Shown here piece by piece: positions 1-11,250 of a DNA stretch of 64,000 bases; position 1 is the stretch's first letter; every line of letters begins with the position of its first letter. Source of the stretch: Sabellastarte sp. h YS-2021 (Eukaryota > Annelida > Polychaeta > Sabellida > Sabellidae). The position numbers and the translations under genes are program-made. Below the pieces are notes generated by a model. The model saw nothing but the letters and a program-made list of their open reading frames with translations, was not told the origin of the DNA and made no database searches. The stretch is taken from NCBI GenBank assembly GCA_964017235.1, contig OZ024930.1:156798221-156862220 (forward strand), in the 5' to 3' direction.

Positions 1-645
1 GTGTGGTTGGATTTGGCGTTGGACTCCTCCTTCAAGGTCAAACGAGCACAGCGAAACTTAAATGTGCTTATAGCGCGCTTATTATTGGTCCTAGAGGTTA
101 AGGATGATAAACCAACCTATAGGAAATCATGGGCCGGGAATCTTTTGGTGTGGTCGAATTTGATCTTGGGCCCCTCCTTCAAGGTCAAATTAGGATAGCC
201 AAACTTAAAAGTTCTTATAACTCGCTTATTATTGGTCCTAGAGGTTTAGGATGGTAAACCAACCTATAGGAAATCATGGCCTGGGAATCTTTTGGTGTGG
301 TCGGATTTGACCTTGGGCCCCTCCTTCAAGGTCAAATGAGGATAGCCAAACTTACAAGTGCTTATAACTCGCTTATTATTGGTCCTAGAGCTTTGGAATG
401 GTAAACCAAAATCTAGGAAATCATGGGCTGGGAATCTTTTGGTGTGATCGGATTTAACCTTTGGCCCCTCTTTCAAGGTCAAATGAGGATTGCCAAAATT
501 AGTGTTTATATCTTGCTTATTCGTATTCCTAGAGGTTTGCAGTGTCACACCAACCTATAGGAAATCATGGGCTAAGAATCTTTTGATATGGTCAGATTTA
601 ACCTTGGGTTTTTCCTCCAAGGTTAAGCGATGTTAGAATGGCTTT
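1..645. repeat. Tandem array, ~146-bp units (family T146)
   Basis: About 4.4 degenerate copies of a unit whose landmarks are a 'cttataactcgctt' segment (near 67, 214, 361 and 505, so spacing 144-147), a 'ggaaatcatgg' segment and a 'cctccttcaaggtcaa' segment. The array runs off the left edge and decays after about 640. The same unit follows the 155-bp array inside the mobile elements at 27.9-28.5 kb and 31.4-32.0 kb, so this block is probably the right part of another such element. Short open frames here on both strands are products of the periodicity and not genes. Confidence 0.9.
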
Positions 646-3249
646 GGTGAGTTTTCTTCTGGTGGCTGCAATTTGCATCAGTTCTCCGATGCGATAGGTT
701 TAGTTTTGTTTGGGTGTAAATCATTTTGTCTTAAATGATAAGGTAACATTTCTATTGAATGAAAGTAGAGTTAAAAATGTTAAAATTTTGAAACTCTAAT
801 TTAAATTAATTTCTAAAACTTTTATCTATTGCGATTAAAATACTTTTTATGTATCAGTCACCTTTGTAGCTGTGAAATTGAAAATAATATAAATAATATA
901 ATAAGTATTTATTGAAAGCACATACCTAAAGTTTGTAAACATAAATATTTAAAAGTTTAGTGCTATTTTTTCAACATAAAATTTTGCATGTAATGTATTG
1001 TAAAATGAGGTATGCTTATTACAAAGTATGTTCTGATCGTCAACATAACAGAGTAAAATGTTCCAATATAATGTATATTTTGGTTTACAGTTCAATATTA
1101 CATATTTACAACCAGTGAACATCAAACTTCCATTTCACATATTTACTGAAAGTCAAACCAGTAAACTTGTGAAAGAACACAAATCATATATCAGTAAATA
1201 TGTGTATTTACTGAAAACTTTAGGGAATACACGTATTTACTGAAAATTTCAGTAAATATATGAGTATTTACTGATTTCACATATTTACTATAACAAAAAC
1301 ATGTGAAAATTAAAGGGTCGGTTTAGTACAAAATCCTTTCCACTGTAACGAGTAAAAAAGTTAAGGGAAGTCTTGGGAATCCCTAGATTGGATTAAATCA
1401 AAGATTGTTTCTGTATGTAACTTAAAAAGAATAAAATGAGAAATATATACACGAAACATTTTTGTGCTATTGTTATATAAATGACTGAATAGAGAATAGA
1501 TGTAAAGGAAGGAAACATTTATGAAAGGACGTTTGGGTCAATTATTTGACTTTTGCACATTTGGTTTCATCTTTCATCTTGTTAAATTGAATCAAAGAAG
1601 CCAATGAACATATTAAGGTTTTTTCATCTATTGGTTTATAATAAATGTTACAAGTTCTATCAAAGCTTTTTTTCGTTTTCATCAGGGCATTAATGAAATA
1701 TCATGTTTATCTATGTGTGTGTGTGTGTGTGTGGGGGGGGGTGATTTCCCAAACCACTTCTGTTTTCGATGTGTTGATTCAACATTCAATATTAGCTAAG
1801 TAATCCATCAGTTGTGTTGGTTACTGAACCCATTGGTTGCAAAAACGTTCTATAGCTGCAAGAAATAAATCAGCCTTGCATTGGAAAGTCTTTTGAGACT
1901 GACATGCCATTTATTAGACAAAGCTTATATCTATAGACAAGGCTGACCTTTGTGATATAAGTAAAAGCTAATTATTCATATTTTTTCTTTCCATACAAAG
2001 TATCACATAATATACACATTTAAACAGGAATTTTCCACCTAACATGTGTACAATAGGACTAAGCAGCTATAATCTTAAGTCTTTAAGAACATGCTGACTT
2101 TTATAATAAGGGAGTTTTTGTTGGCTTATATTGTTAGTCAGCAAAAAGTAAAACATATTTATAGGGATGGGATTACTGATAGTCTGTCTAGAGACCATAT
2201 GTCTACACTTGAACTGGATTATGTAACTGAAACAAATTAGACAGCAAAATATCCAGGCACTTGTCAAATGGATTATAAGGAGGGTCTTAAAGGGGTCTGT
2301 TTCGCTGTCAAGAATGACTCAAGAACCTCGAATGAGAATATTTTACTGTTCTTGTCCATTCTGGGGTCCTCTGCAAACTATTTCTGACACCCTCCTATAC
2401 ATTAATGAATACTTGAGAACGGGTATAAGAAATACTGCAAAATTCAGCCGAATGTTCCATTCATATCTCATTTGATACCTAAATTTTGGGGTTTGAGAAC
2501 AAGGCCTCTTAGTCCCCTGTTCCATAGTGCCAATCCGTCCCCCAATAAGTTAGCAATCAAAGAAATCAGCTGTTCAGGAAGTCAGTGCCAGTCGGCTAAA
2601 TTTCGGTAACACTTGTGAGCCAATTTCTTGACTCCCCAATAACTTGAAACTAGTGAATATGTTGTAAACTTTCTGCAACTCTTATCATAGTTTGCATTTG
2701 GGAACTCAATCCTAAACCTATCTAAATGTTTATAAGGTCATCTTTTAAATATCAACTTAGTCTTAAACCTATGTTAAGGGTCATAAACAAATCAGGACAA
2801 CATCCAGTTTGGCCAATTGCATACCTCAATCATCCAATTTCAAACCAATAAAAATTGAATTTGTTATGACCGATATCAACCAGTAAGATTGAGTATCTGA
2901 ATGTAGATATATATCCGCAGTTGAAAAGAAGCCATCCCCAAATGGCAAGGCTGGGGTAGACAATCAAAAGTATTGGGAAATGGCCAGGGGTTTCTGATAG
3001 GTTTTTGATTGATAAGAACACATCAAAGAAATCTGATTGTCTATATAACCCTCCCCCACCCTGAATCGTTAACTTGCCACTATTTCATTGTTGGATTTTG
3101 ATGAGGCAACACCGATGTGTGAATAATCTCAGGTTTTTAAGGGAATGAATACCTCTGCAAAGTGCAGAAAAAAATGATAAAGAACATGGTGGATATCTTT
3201 GGCAGGTTCAAAATAAGTTGCAAGAATATGTCTTCAAAAAGGAGATAAG
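646..3249. other. AT-rich non-coding stretch
   Basis: I see no convincing exon. It contains a short palindrome cluster near 1100-1290 and a GT microsatellite running into a G tract at about 1714-1742. Short frames at 2067-2525 and 2830-3021 have neither recognisable motifs nor splice context. Confidence 0.6.
1100..1290. repeat. Palindromic 'agtaaata' repeat cluster
   Basis: Several head-to-head copies of a short motif reading tcagtaaata / tatttactga, spaced irregularly and giving short perfect hairpins. The right part (1240-1290) continues with 'tgatttcacatatttact', and an almost identical block occurs at 15288-15365. It is therefore a dispersed element and not local slippage. Family unknown. 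Confidence 0.6.
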
Positions 3250-4690
3250 AGGAGATGCTACTGCTGCAGAGGAATGACAGGCCAGGCTGACCATCCACGA
3301 AAGTGCCTTAACTATTATTTTGAGGATTCCATGGAAAGGGAAGCCCTGTGGGGTGAGTACTTGGTGGACAAGGAGGCACAGAAGGCAATATAAGGAAAGT
3401 TGACACATATGAAGTCTGGCAAGGGGATGCCACTTTTGACTAGTCACCAGATGTTGGTTCGAGACAACTTTAAATTCCTGCTGAGCCATAAAGTTAGACA
3501 TGTGTCACCAGGGATTGCCTTCCAGTCTTCACCTAGCACCCCAATATTCAAAATATCTAGGGGCAGGCCACCCAGTCCTTTCATAAGCCACCCATAACAG
3601 AGACAATGACAGTGGAGATGACTACAGCGCTGATATCTTCAACAAGAGGCTCCTTGGGATCCACATAAATTCAACCGCCATCATGACTGTCCGGCTTCTC
3701 CCCCATGCCTTATTAAACGCCTTCTACAGACCCCCATCAGCAGGCATGTACCAACCTCAGGATCAGTGAGGCCTTTTACCAGCTAGAAGTACAAGAGAGG
3801 TAAAGAATTTGATGACCTAGAGGACCGCATAGAGCAAATGATGGGACCAAGAATCAGCAATGACCCCAGGCCCATCTATTATTATGGGCTGGGGACTGAG
3901 CTGATACAACTCTCAAATGACTGGTTTGAGATATCCCCAAATGGAAACTTTTAACCTCATACGACACCCCCAATGTCACTAGTGCAGCCAGCAAGAATGA
4001 ATCCTTCATGAGCTCATTGTCACCACCTTTTGCCCACGGCCACATTCACACAGTCTATGATGTCTGATGAGCCAGTACAGAAGCCACTTCACCTTGTTGT
4101 ACACCAGCTGGCACAACAGCCTTTAAAATGGCCTGTGCAAAAGCCTCTACAACAACAACACAAAAACAGTACCACAGACACTCCTGCAAGATGTAGCCCA
4201 TACTTCATAACAGGCTCACCAGGCACGAGTTTCATTACCAGATCCACAGCCCCTTTCACAAGGTCATACCTCTAATACCTGTCGACGCACATTCAGTAGC
4301 CTCTGTGGACAGCTCATTCTCCTCCTTCATGAGAGTGCTGCACAATATTTAAGAAGATGAAAGGTTTTCCACCCTGCTCACGCTTCAGCGACAGCTATTA
4401 CAGAATGTCTCCAAAGACTCGACCTCCAATCAGTCCAATGACCACTAGTAGCAGCCAGTAGCCAGCCACGCTGACCTTATGTTGACAATTCCATGGCCCT
4501 TTTAAGCAATAACATGTTTAAAACTCCTGAAAACGTAAAGAAGGGCCCTCAAAGCTTATGCAAGAGATTTAAAAAGCACTCCCCCACTCGCCCCACTAAA
4601 TTAGCGTGTGAAAGGGACAAATCCTTTGACCCCGGAACTCTCACCAAGCGTAAGACTCATGCACTGCAACTCCTATCGCAAACCTAGCAA
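3250..4690. other. Coding-like relic, unrecognised
   Basis: This 1.4-kb block is visibly richer in G and C than its AT-rich surroundings and reads like decayed protein-coding DNA, with long stretches of balanced amino-acid composition in forward frames. I cannot assign it to a family and no diagnostic motif is visible. It could be an old virus-like or transposon gene, or a dead host gene copy. It looks thoroughly broken (many breaks) and should be treated as a fossil. Confidence 0.35.
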
Positions 4691-5575
4691 CTCGAGGGGC
4701 AATGCTTTCCTTGTGTTCTGGTTATGTTGTGGGATACTGTGATAAGACCGGCGGCACCTTAGTCACATTAACAAGTCTTCCATCTCCTCTAACAGTCTTT
4801 AGAGTTTTTGTAGAAATAGTGTTTTGATCTGTAGCATGATGATGCTACATGATGTAGTATGATGATGATGGTGGAGATCCGCTGTGGTAATTTAATGCTC
4901 AATTTGGTCAATTACTTTGACCTTTGGACTGACCCTTTATATATGATCCATCCTGGACATAAAGAGATTGGACCAAGCAGCAGGGGAATGGCAAATCTAT
5001 CTTAAACCTATCTCTTTGCTGTTTTCAGTCAGAAACCACATTTTTGTTTGTACACTAGATCATGGTGGTTGTCTACATTCACAACTCAATTTTTTTTAAA
5101 TCACAGAACAATTGCTATTACAATCACCGAGTTCTGGTTCCAATTGCAAGGCCATTCACAAAGTTATCTTGTCAGTCGCAAACCCACATTTGCACTTGGG
5201 GAGACAGTCAGACAGGTATCACATTATTTTCACGGGCCATGAAATTTCTTGTTCTTCCTCCCTGTATTGGGAGCTACAGCCCCCATTCACGTTTCGCTAG
5301 GTTGATGATCAGATCGGCATGGTGAAACAGCCCTCTTAGCTTTCAGTTTGCACTTTACATATTATCATAGAATTTTTTGACGACTTTTTGTACACTGGTC
5401 TCTTATATCATATCATTCTCATGGATACAATAGACTGTATGAACCGTTGTCTATATTCTCGTGTGAAAAATACAGTCAGTGCAATGTTAAACATTATTTT
5501 GTTATATTTAACACCTTACCCCATTTTCAGCACATTGTATAGTTAACACAGTGCATGCATGAATTGCCATGTGAT
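4691..5575. other. No gene seen
   Basis: Includes a TGATGATG-type low-complexity patch at about 4838-4875. Overlapping short frames at 5048-5325 occupy all three forward frames, which argues against any of them being coding. Confidence 0.5.
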
Positions 5576-5795
5576 GGGCCATGGTGGCGCAGTGGTAACA
5601 CACTTGTCTCCAACCTCTGAGGTCGGCGGTTCAAACCCCAGACCTTATGTGGGAAAGTTGGCAGCTGCCTACTGATGGTCGGCAGTTTATAGTACAGAAC
5701 CTTACCAACTTTATGTACTGGTTTTCTCTGCCAAACAAAACTACCCGTCATGATATGACCTGATCAGTGTTGAAAACTCAAATAAATGAATGAAC
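5576..5795 (+). mobile_element. tRNA-derived SINE (family I)
   Basis: The head carries polymerase III promoter boxes: an A box reading TGGCGCAGTGG and a B box reading GGTTCAAACCC. The body continues 'gtgggaaagttggcag', 'ggtcggcagttta', 'atgtactgg' and 'catgatatgacc'. The 3' end is an 'aaataaatgaatgaa' tail. The same body occurs at 14742-14989, 36352-36588 and, reversed, at 16560-16718. No clear target duplication was found for this copy. Confidence 0.85.
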
Positions 5796-7715
5796 GGCTA
5801 AAATGAATGAATTTGTTACATAATTATTTATAATACACTGTATGTTTATGCATCCAAAGATGCTAGACTAACTTGAATTGCTTGTGTCTGTATTTTTGTA
5901 TAGCAGATGCCAGACACAAATCTCTCTCTTGTGTTAAACGTTGGACCTTGTAATCCCCTTCAAGAATATATGTATTGTAATAACAAACGTTCAGATATTG
6001 ATGTTTGACTAGCACTCGTCGGCTGCAATTGAGAATAATGGAAAAGTGGCAAGCATAATGATTCTTGTCATTTAGCTACCCATGTTATTTAATTCCAATG
6101 CTAGTATTCAAAGTGAACATTTCTGATATTCAGTGACTGATCTATCACATACTGTGAAAGATTAGACAAATTGTCTTACAATGATGTGATCCCAAGCAAC
6201 ATATTTGTTGACTACATTCAAACCCATTCAAGTAAAACTTTCCCTTTTGAATAAAATTAAATATCCAGTTCTTTCCAATCCATGAAATTATGACTGAATA
6301 AAAGTGTGTTTCTCATTCATTGAGATAAGATATAACACAGTTAAGTTGTAGTAGAGACAAGAATTTAAACCAATTCATTAACACGTTTTGAACAAACTAT
6401 GAAATTATAATAATAATTTTAAACTTTTTAAATCAATAACAGTTGCATTTTCATATGGTTCCTTATAAACTAAAGACATAAGCTTCCTTTTTGAACCTTT
6501 TACCAGGGCATACCGACACGTGAATATATTTTTATTATTCAGTAAATAATATATTCAATACATAATAATGTATTGTAAAAGCAGATGCCAACTGCAGTGA
6601 TGCTACTATATTCTACCAGAAAGAATAACTGTTAAATTTAAACAATTTTTCAAGGGGTGAAAGGCCAATGATTAAATCGGCGGGTTTTAAGGGTGAAATT
6701 AATATTGGGATTTTCAAAGCTAATTGTTTTGGGTGAAGTATCAATACATAAAATAAATCTTATTTTATTAAACTTACCAGGTTAAAAGAAGGTTGCGACC
6801 CTTTAGTTTTTGGATAGCCATTGAAAATTTACACATACAGTTATAATCTTTACTGATTCACCAACAGAACTGATTGCTAGTTCTTGTGTGAAAAGCCACT
6901 CAACCTGGGGACGAATTTCCTCTCAATTCACGTTTGAATTAAAACAATCACAGGCTCTCTCCTTCTTTTCTTTGAGTACACAATAACTACTCAGCTTCAA
7001 GTAGAAGGCCTCACTTTTGATGCTTTTGGATCTCATGGAAATGACACACAAGCAACTATATTATTATATCTGAATAATAAATAGAACTTTGTGCTGAACA
7101 AAATGTATATAATACATAGAATATCTTTATGTTATCAATATAAAAGAAAATAAAAAATATGTTATGCTGATTTACTTCCATAGCAGTTTTCTCTCAATTA
7201 ACCAACTGACAGATTGCAAGTCTGAAGACTGAACACATTACATGATAAACAACCATCAACCTTTGCCAGCATTGTTTAAAAGGATTGAGGGTTTTTTTCC
7301 AATCCATCTTAAGCCCTCCTCCATATAAAAAAGGCGTCAGTTTAAGAATGGAACTATAAATAACAAATATTGCATATTGAATTATTCATGATATATGACA
7401 GATTTATTGGTAATAAAAATCAAGAGTTGTGGTTGTTAGGGTGGTTACTTTAAGCAACAAACGCAAGCTTTCTTGAGGAACAAGGAGAAAACTGACCCCT
7501 GACATAGAACCTCTCGAAAATCAAGGCAGACAGAAATTGTATTTAATGGAAGAAAGTTATCATTAAAACGTTAATTAGTGGTAGATTATGGTAGTGTGAT
7601 AGTCCCACTCTTATTTTATCTTGTAAGTTCAGCGTGAGGCCCAAAATTTCAGATAAAAGGATTTTTTTTATAAAACATACAATTATTGAAAGATCAGTGT
7701 TGCTTGGTTTCTGTG
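5796..7715. other. AT-rich non-coding stretch
   Basis: I see no exon, RNA gene or recognisable element here. Confidence 0.5.
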
Positions 7716-8281
7716 GCTAGTTTCACAAAAGATCTTCAGGGATCTTAGCCCGGACTTAGTCTTAAAGTTAATACTTTTATCTTTTATCAGGCAACATTTG
7801 TGGTCTTATACTTGGCGATTTTACAAAGCAGTAAAGTCTAAGTTTTGGCTAAGTCTTGGGTTCAAAGCTAAGTCCACTTGAGAGTGGGCTTAACTTTTGT
7901 GAACAAAGGCTTAATATGACAGCAAATAATTTTTCACTTCAAAAATTAAAATGCCTGCTAATAAACAATAAACATATAGAACACCTGCCTAAATTAATCT
8001 TTGGACATTTTAATGTGCATGGTTAGAAGTTTTTCCATTCCAAAACAGCATTTTTTTCCAAAATAAAATGTTTTAAACAAAGGAAATATGTTATGAGTAA
8101 ACTATTGTAACTTCACACAAAGGGTGACATAAAAACCACTGTGATTATTTGATAAGCTGGGACCTAGCTAAGTCACCTTTTGTGAAATCTGCTCAAGTCC
8201 CTGATTTAGCTTAGAGAAAAGGCTCAGATTTAGGTTCCTGACTTAGCCTACGTCTGGGCTGAGTCTAAAACAATTTGTAAA
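7716..8281. mobile_element. Foldback (MITE-like) remnants, 'tttcacaaaa...ctaagtc' type
   Basis: The left part begins with a 'gtttcacaaaagatctt' motif followed by 'cggacttagtcttaa'. A reverse-complement counterpart ends near 7915 ('gcttaacttttgtgaacaaa'). A further copy at 8160-8281 has the same mix of ctaagtc and 'ttttgtgaaa' motifs in the opposite sense. This is the style of short non-autonomous foldback elements common in invertebrates. The boundaries are approximate, and the Ulp1-bearing element starts directly at the right edge. Confidence 0.45.
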
Positions 8282-9238
8282 ACCGGTGTAGTGTGAGATA
8301 ATGACTCCCCTATATTTGTCACTAGGGGGGTAAAATATAGCAATGGGAGTTGAAATAATTTAAAACCCCTTGCAAGAATTTGCACCCCTTCTCCCACACA
8401 TTGGTGATCACTATTATGTAGGGGATTAACTTGAAACAAAACACTTGTATACTATTTAATATTGATGTTGGGGATTAACTTGAATGAAAACAAGTCATTC
8501 CATTTATTTATTATGTTGAATTGATATGCTTGCATGGTAAACAAAATTATTATGGTATCAACTGTCATTCAAAAAGTGTCTTGTTGACACTTGTCTTGTT
8601 CAATGGGAACATTGATGACTACATCACAACAGATGTGACACAACAATCAGGTGTTTCTGACTGTGGTGCTTTTGCAATAGCTTACATTACAGCAGTGTGC
8701 CATAGACTTCATCTAGAGGACTATAGAATTTGCCAAAAAACAATGAGACAACACCTTGTGAGCTGCTGTGAGTCAGGAGAGATGCTTCCATTTCCAAGAA
8801 CCAAAAAAAGAAAACCATTGATGAGGTGCACAATTGAAAAATAAACAATTAGTATTTTCTTTAAAAAAGAAACTCTAAATTTAATACTACTGAGGCTCAT
8901 CTAATTGGAATCTTGAGGTTTAATAAATGTGTTTATGAGTGGTTAACTAACATTTTACATTTCCTTTGTTCTTATTGATGAACATCTATTGTTAATTGTC
9001 CAATTGACTAAATACATAAACTATTGTATTGTCTTATTGTCTCCTTGAGCAAACAGACAGGGGAGTAAATATTTGCAGGGGGGTCATTATCTTGCAGCCC
9101 TTTCTGCAATATATTGATCCCCCTAATCCCTCTATTGTTTGGGGGTGCAGAATCTTGCTTGCAAGATAATTACTCCCATAAAGATCAAAGGGGGGGGTGC
9201 AAAATATCACGGGAGTCATTATCTTGTGTTACACCGGC
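8282..9238. mobile_element. ~0.95-kb element with terminal inverted repeats
   Basis: The left end reads CCGGTGTA followed by a purine-rich stretch and GATAATGACTCCC (8283-8309). The right end is its reverse complement, GGGAGTCATTATC...TACACCGG (9211-9237). Subterminal DNA on both sides repeats 'actccc', 'gataat' and 'ttgcaccccc' motifs, extending the inverted homology over about 150-200 bp. The only open frame inside is the Ulp1-like fragment, so the element is non-autonomous for transposition. No clear target duplication was found. Confidence 0.7.
8521..8844 (+). CDS. Ulp1-like (C48) cysteine protease, C-terminal fragment
   Basis: This 107-residue frame contains QQSGVSDCGAFAIAY (residues 41-55). 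It is the signature around the catalytic cysteine of Ulp1/SENP-type peptidases: nucleophile Cys48 and oxyanion-hole Gln42. The following 'MRQHL..CCE.GEM.PFP' stretch is also typical of transposon-associated C48 proteins. The upstream half of the fold with the catalytic His and Asp is not visible, so as it stands this cannot be a working protease. The ATG is simply the first in frame. The frame lies wholly within the element at 8282-9238, suggesting a captured or internally deleted transposon gene. Function cannot be assigned beyond homology. Confidence 0.6.
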   Translation: MICLHGKQNYYGINCHSKSVLLTLVLFNGNIDDYITTDVTQQSGVSDCGAFAIAYITAVCHRLHLEDYRICQKTMRQHLVSCCESGEMLPFPRTKKRKPLMRCTIEK

Positions 9239-9334
9239 CCCTGCTGAATATGAGTAATCATATAAAGTAACACTGAGTGGGATCTAAAATTGCAGTTGAA
9301 CATTAGTCTGACAATATACATATGTTATGAGGCA

Positions 9335-9450
9335 GTTGTGAAATGGACAACCCAACTGTCCATTTCGTAAAATAAACAAAATAGTTGTCCATTTGATGAA
9401 ATGTACAAGAAATCTTTTGACCATTTTATGAAATGGACAACTAAATGTAC
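9335..9450. repeat. Inverted 'tgaaatggacaaccca' motif cluster (left)
   Basis: Three or four copies of a 'ccatttcataaaatgg'-like palindrome around 'gttgtccattt'. A matching cluster in inverted sense lies at 11135-11250 ('gggttgtccatttcataa'). The two clusters may be the ends of one 1.9-kb element whose interior (9450-11135) codes for nothing visible. Confidence 0.45.
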
Positions 9451-10377
9451 AAAATTTTACCTTTCATACACAGTAAAAAACACATTTACTTTTTTCGTTT
9501 TTATTGAAGCATTATATAAGAATACCCAATGAATCAAACTCTAACTTGAAATCTACTGCTGATAAACAGGTAATTATTATTTTTTTTTGACAGACACCCA
9601 AGTAAGACTCATATACAAAAATGGTTAATTAACAATAATAAATTTAAGACTAAGCCACAGTGTTGACACTATTAATTTTACATTTATTGCTTTGTTTACT
9701 TGTCCACATTATCACAAGATTTATGGTTGTGGCAGGCATTGTTGCATCGGAGACCTTTTCTCTACCTGTTACATGGACAGCTACTTGCAATTATCATATC
9801 TATTCATTAAAGGAATGTATTGGGGAGGGAAATAGCTTAATTAAATGAATTTTAAGATTATTGTTAATTGTACAATTAATCATATTGTTTCAGTTATGTT
9901 GGCTCAAAAGAACATGTGTGAATTATACAAATCAAGATGCACAGCAAACAGCAAATAAATATCAGTTTGTGTTTATATATAAAAACTAGTGTTGTAACAA
10001 ACAAGTCTACATAGTCTGTTCAGTGTGTGTTATTTTATGAGATTTCTGTGCATTGCTGTCCTCAGACATATCTCAAGTTTTTAGTGTGAGTTTTAGTACA
10101 GCATTCCAGTCAAGTGACATGATCATTAAAATGTATAGTGTTTATTTTAATACAGTGCAGACCATGGTTCACCCGAAACAGGTTCCATAGAACTAAGGTC
10201 ACATGACACAACCTTTTAGGAAATGAAGTAGGGAAGTACAAGTAAATTCTCTAAATTTGTCTAGAACCTAGGTCATGTGACCATTACTTTCTCTCACATT
10301 CCAGAGGTTGTAATCACTATGAGTCATGGTTGGTATTCCAAAGCTTAATATAAAAGTGGCAGTACATGCATTCAAAA

Positions 10378-10492
10378 GTCAGAAGTAACAAGAAGCAGAA
10401 GTAACAAGAAGCAGTAGTAACAAGAAGAAGAAGTAGCAGTAACAGTAACAAGTAAGGGGTAGAAAAAGTGAAAGTAGCAGAAGCAGAAGAAG
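10378..10492. repeat. Purine-rich minisatellite
   Basis: Degenerate repeats of 'agaagtaacaagaagc' (about 16-18 bp) that slip into shorter agtaac and agaag units. Strongly purine-rich on the plus strand. Confidence 0.7.
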
Positions 10493-11134
10493 GGGGCCGC
10501 CTTGTGTTAAAATGCTGTTAAAAGAGTATTCTTAAACATCCAGCCCCAGCATGTTACCAGAACTTTGTTTTACTTTTATTGTTGATGTTTTAAAATTAAA
10601 GAGGACCCAGGAGATACTGCATTTTAATACAAACCAAATCATTAATTGTCAACCTCTCCACCCAACAAATGTCTTCAAACTGTTAATTGGGCAGCTACTG
10701 GAAATTGTCTTTAGATCTTAACCTTAAAGGAATGCCTTCAACTTATTAACTGGACAATCCTCATATCTAATCAATAAAGGAAAGCCTCACCACTTTTTTC
10801 CAGAATTAAGCTTTGTTTCTATAACTTGATATAGCAAACTGCTAGTATATTAAACAGATAAATACAGTTTCATTTTTAATTTCTGTTTGATAAAAACTTT
10901 TAAAAATATAGACTTTTAAAAAGGACAGAATAGTGAATTTTGAACTGTACATTTATGCTTGATTTTATACTAAAGCATTCATTAAACTTGATTTTAACTA
11001 TTTTATATGTAGTAAATTACTTGGATTAAAATATTACAACAGGATATTCCATATAATTAGTATATTGTAATAAAATTTAAAAACCTCTATTATAGAAATT
11101 GCCATAACTGAAACCTAAATTTTCGTCCATGACT

Positions 11135-11250
11135 TTATTCATTTCATGAAATGGATGACAAAATAATTATGAATTTAAATAGTTGGGTTGTCCATTTCAT
11201 AAAATGGATATTTTCCTTGCCAATTTCATAAAATGGACAATTTTACAATA
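11135..11250. repeat. Inverted 'tgaaatggacaaccca' motif cluster (right)
   Basis: Partner of the cluster at 9335-9450, with 'gttgggttgtccatttcat' followed by two more 'tttcataaaatgga' copies. Confidence 0.45.

Noticed and set aside
1-548. Open frames on both strands in the first 550 bases
   Set aside because: They repeat with the 146-bp period of the tandem array and exist on both strands.
5048-5325. Three overlapping plus-strand frames
   Set aside because: All three frames are open together, no motif is present, and composition is that of the surroundings.
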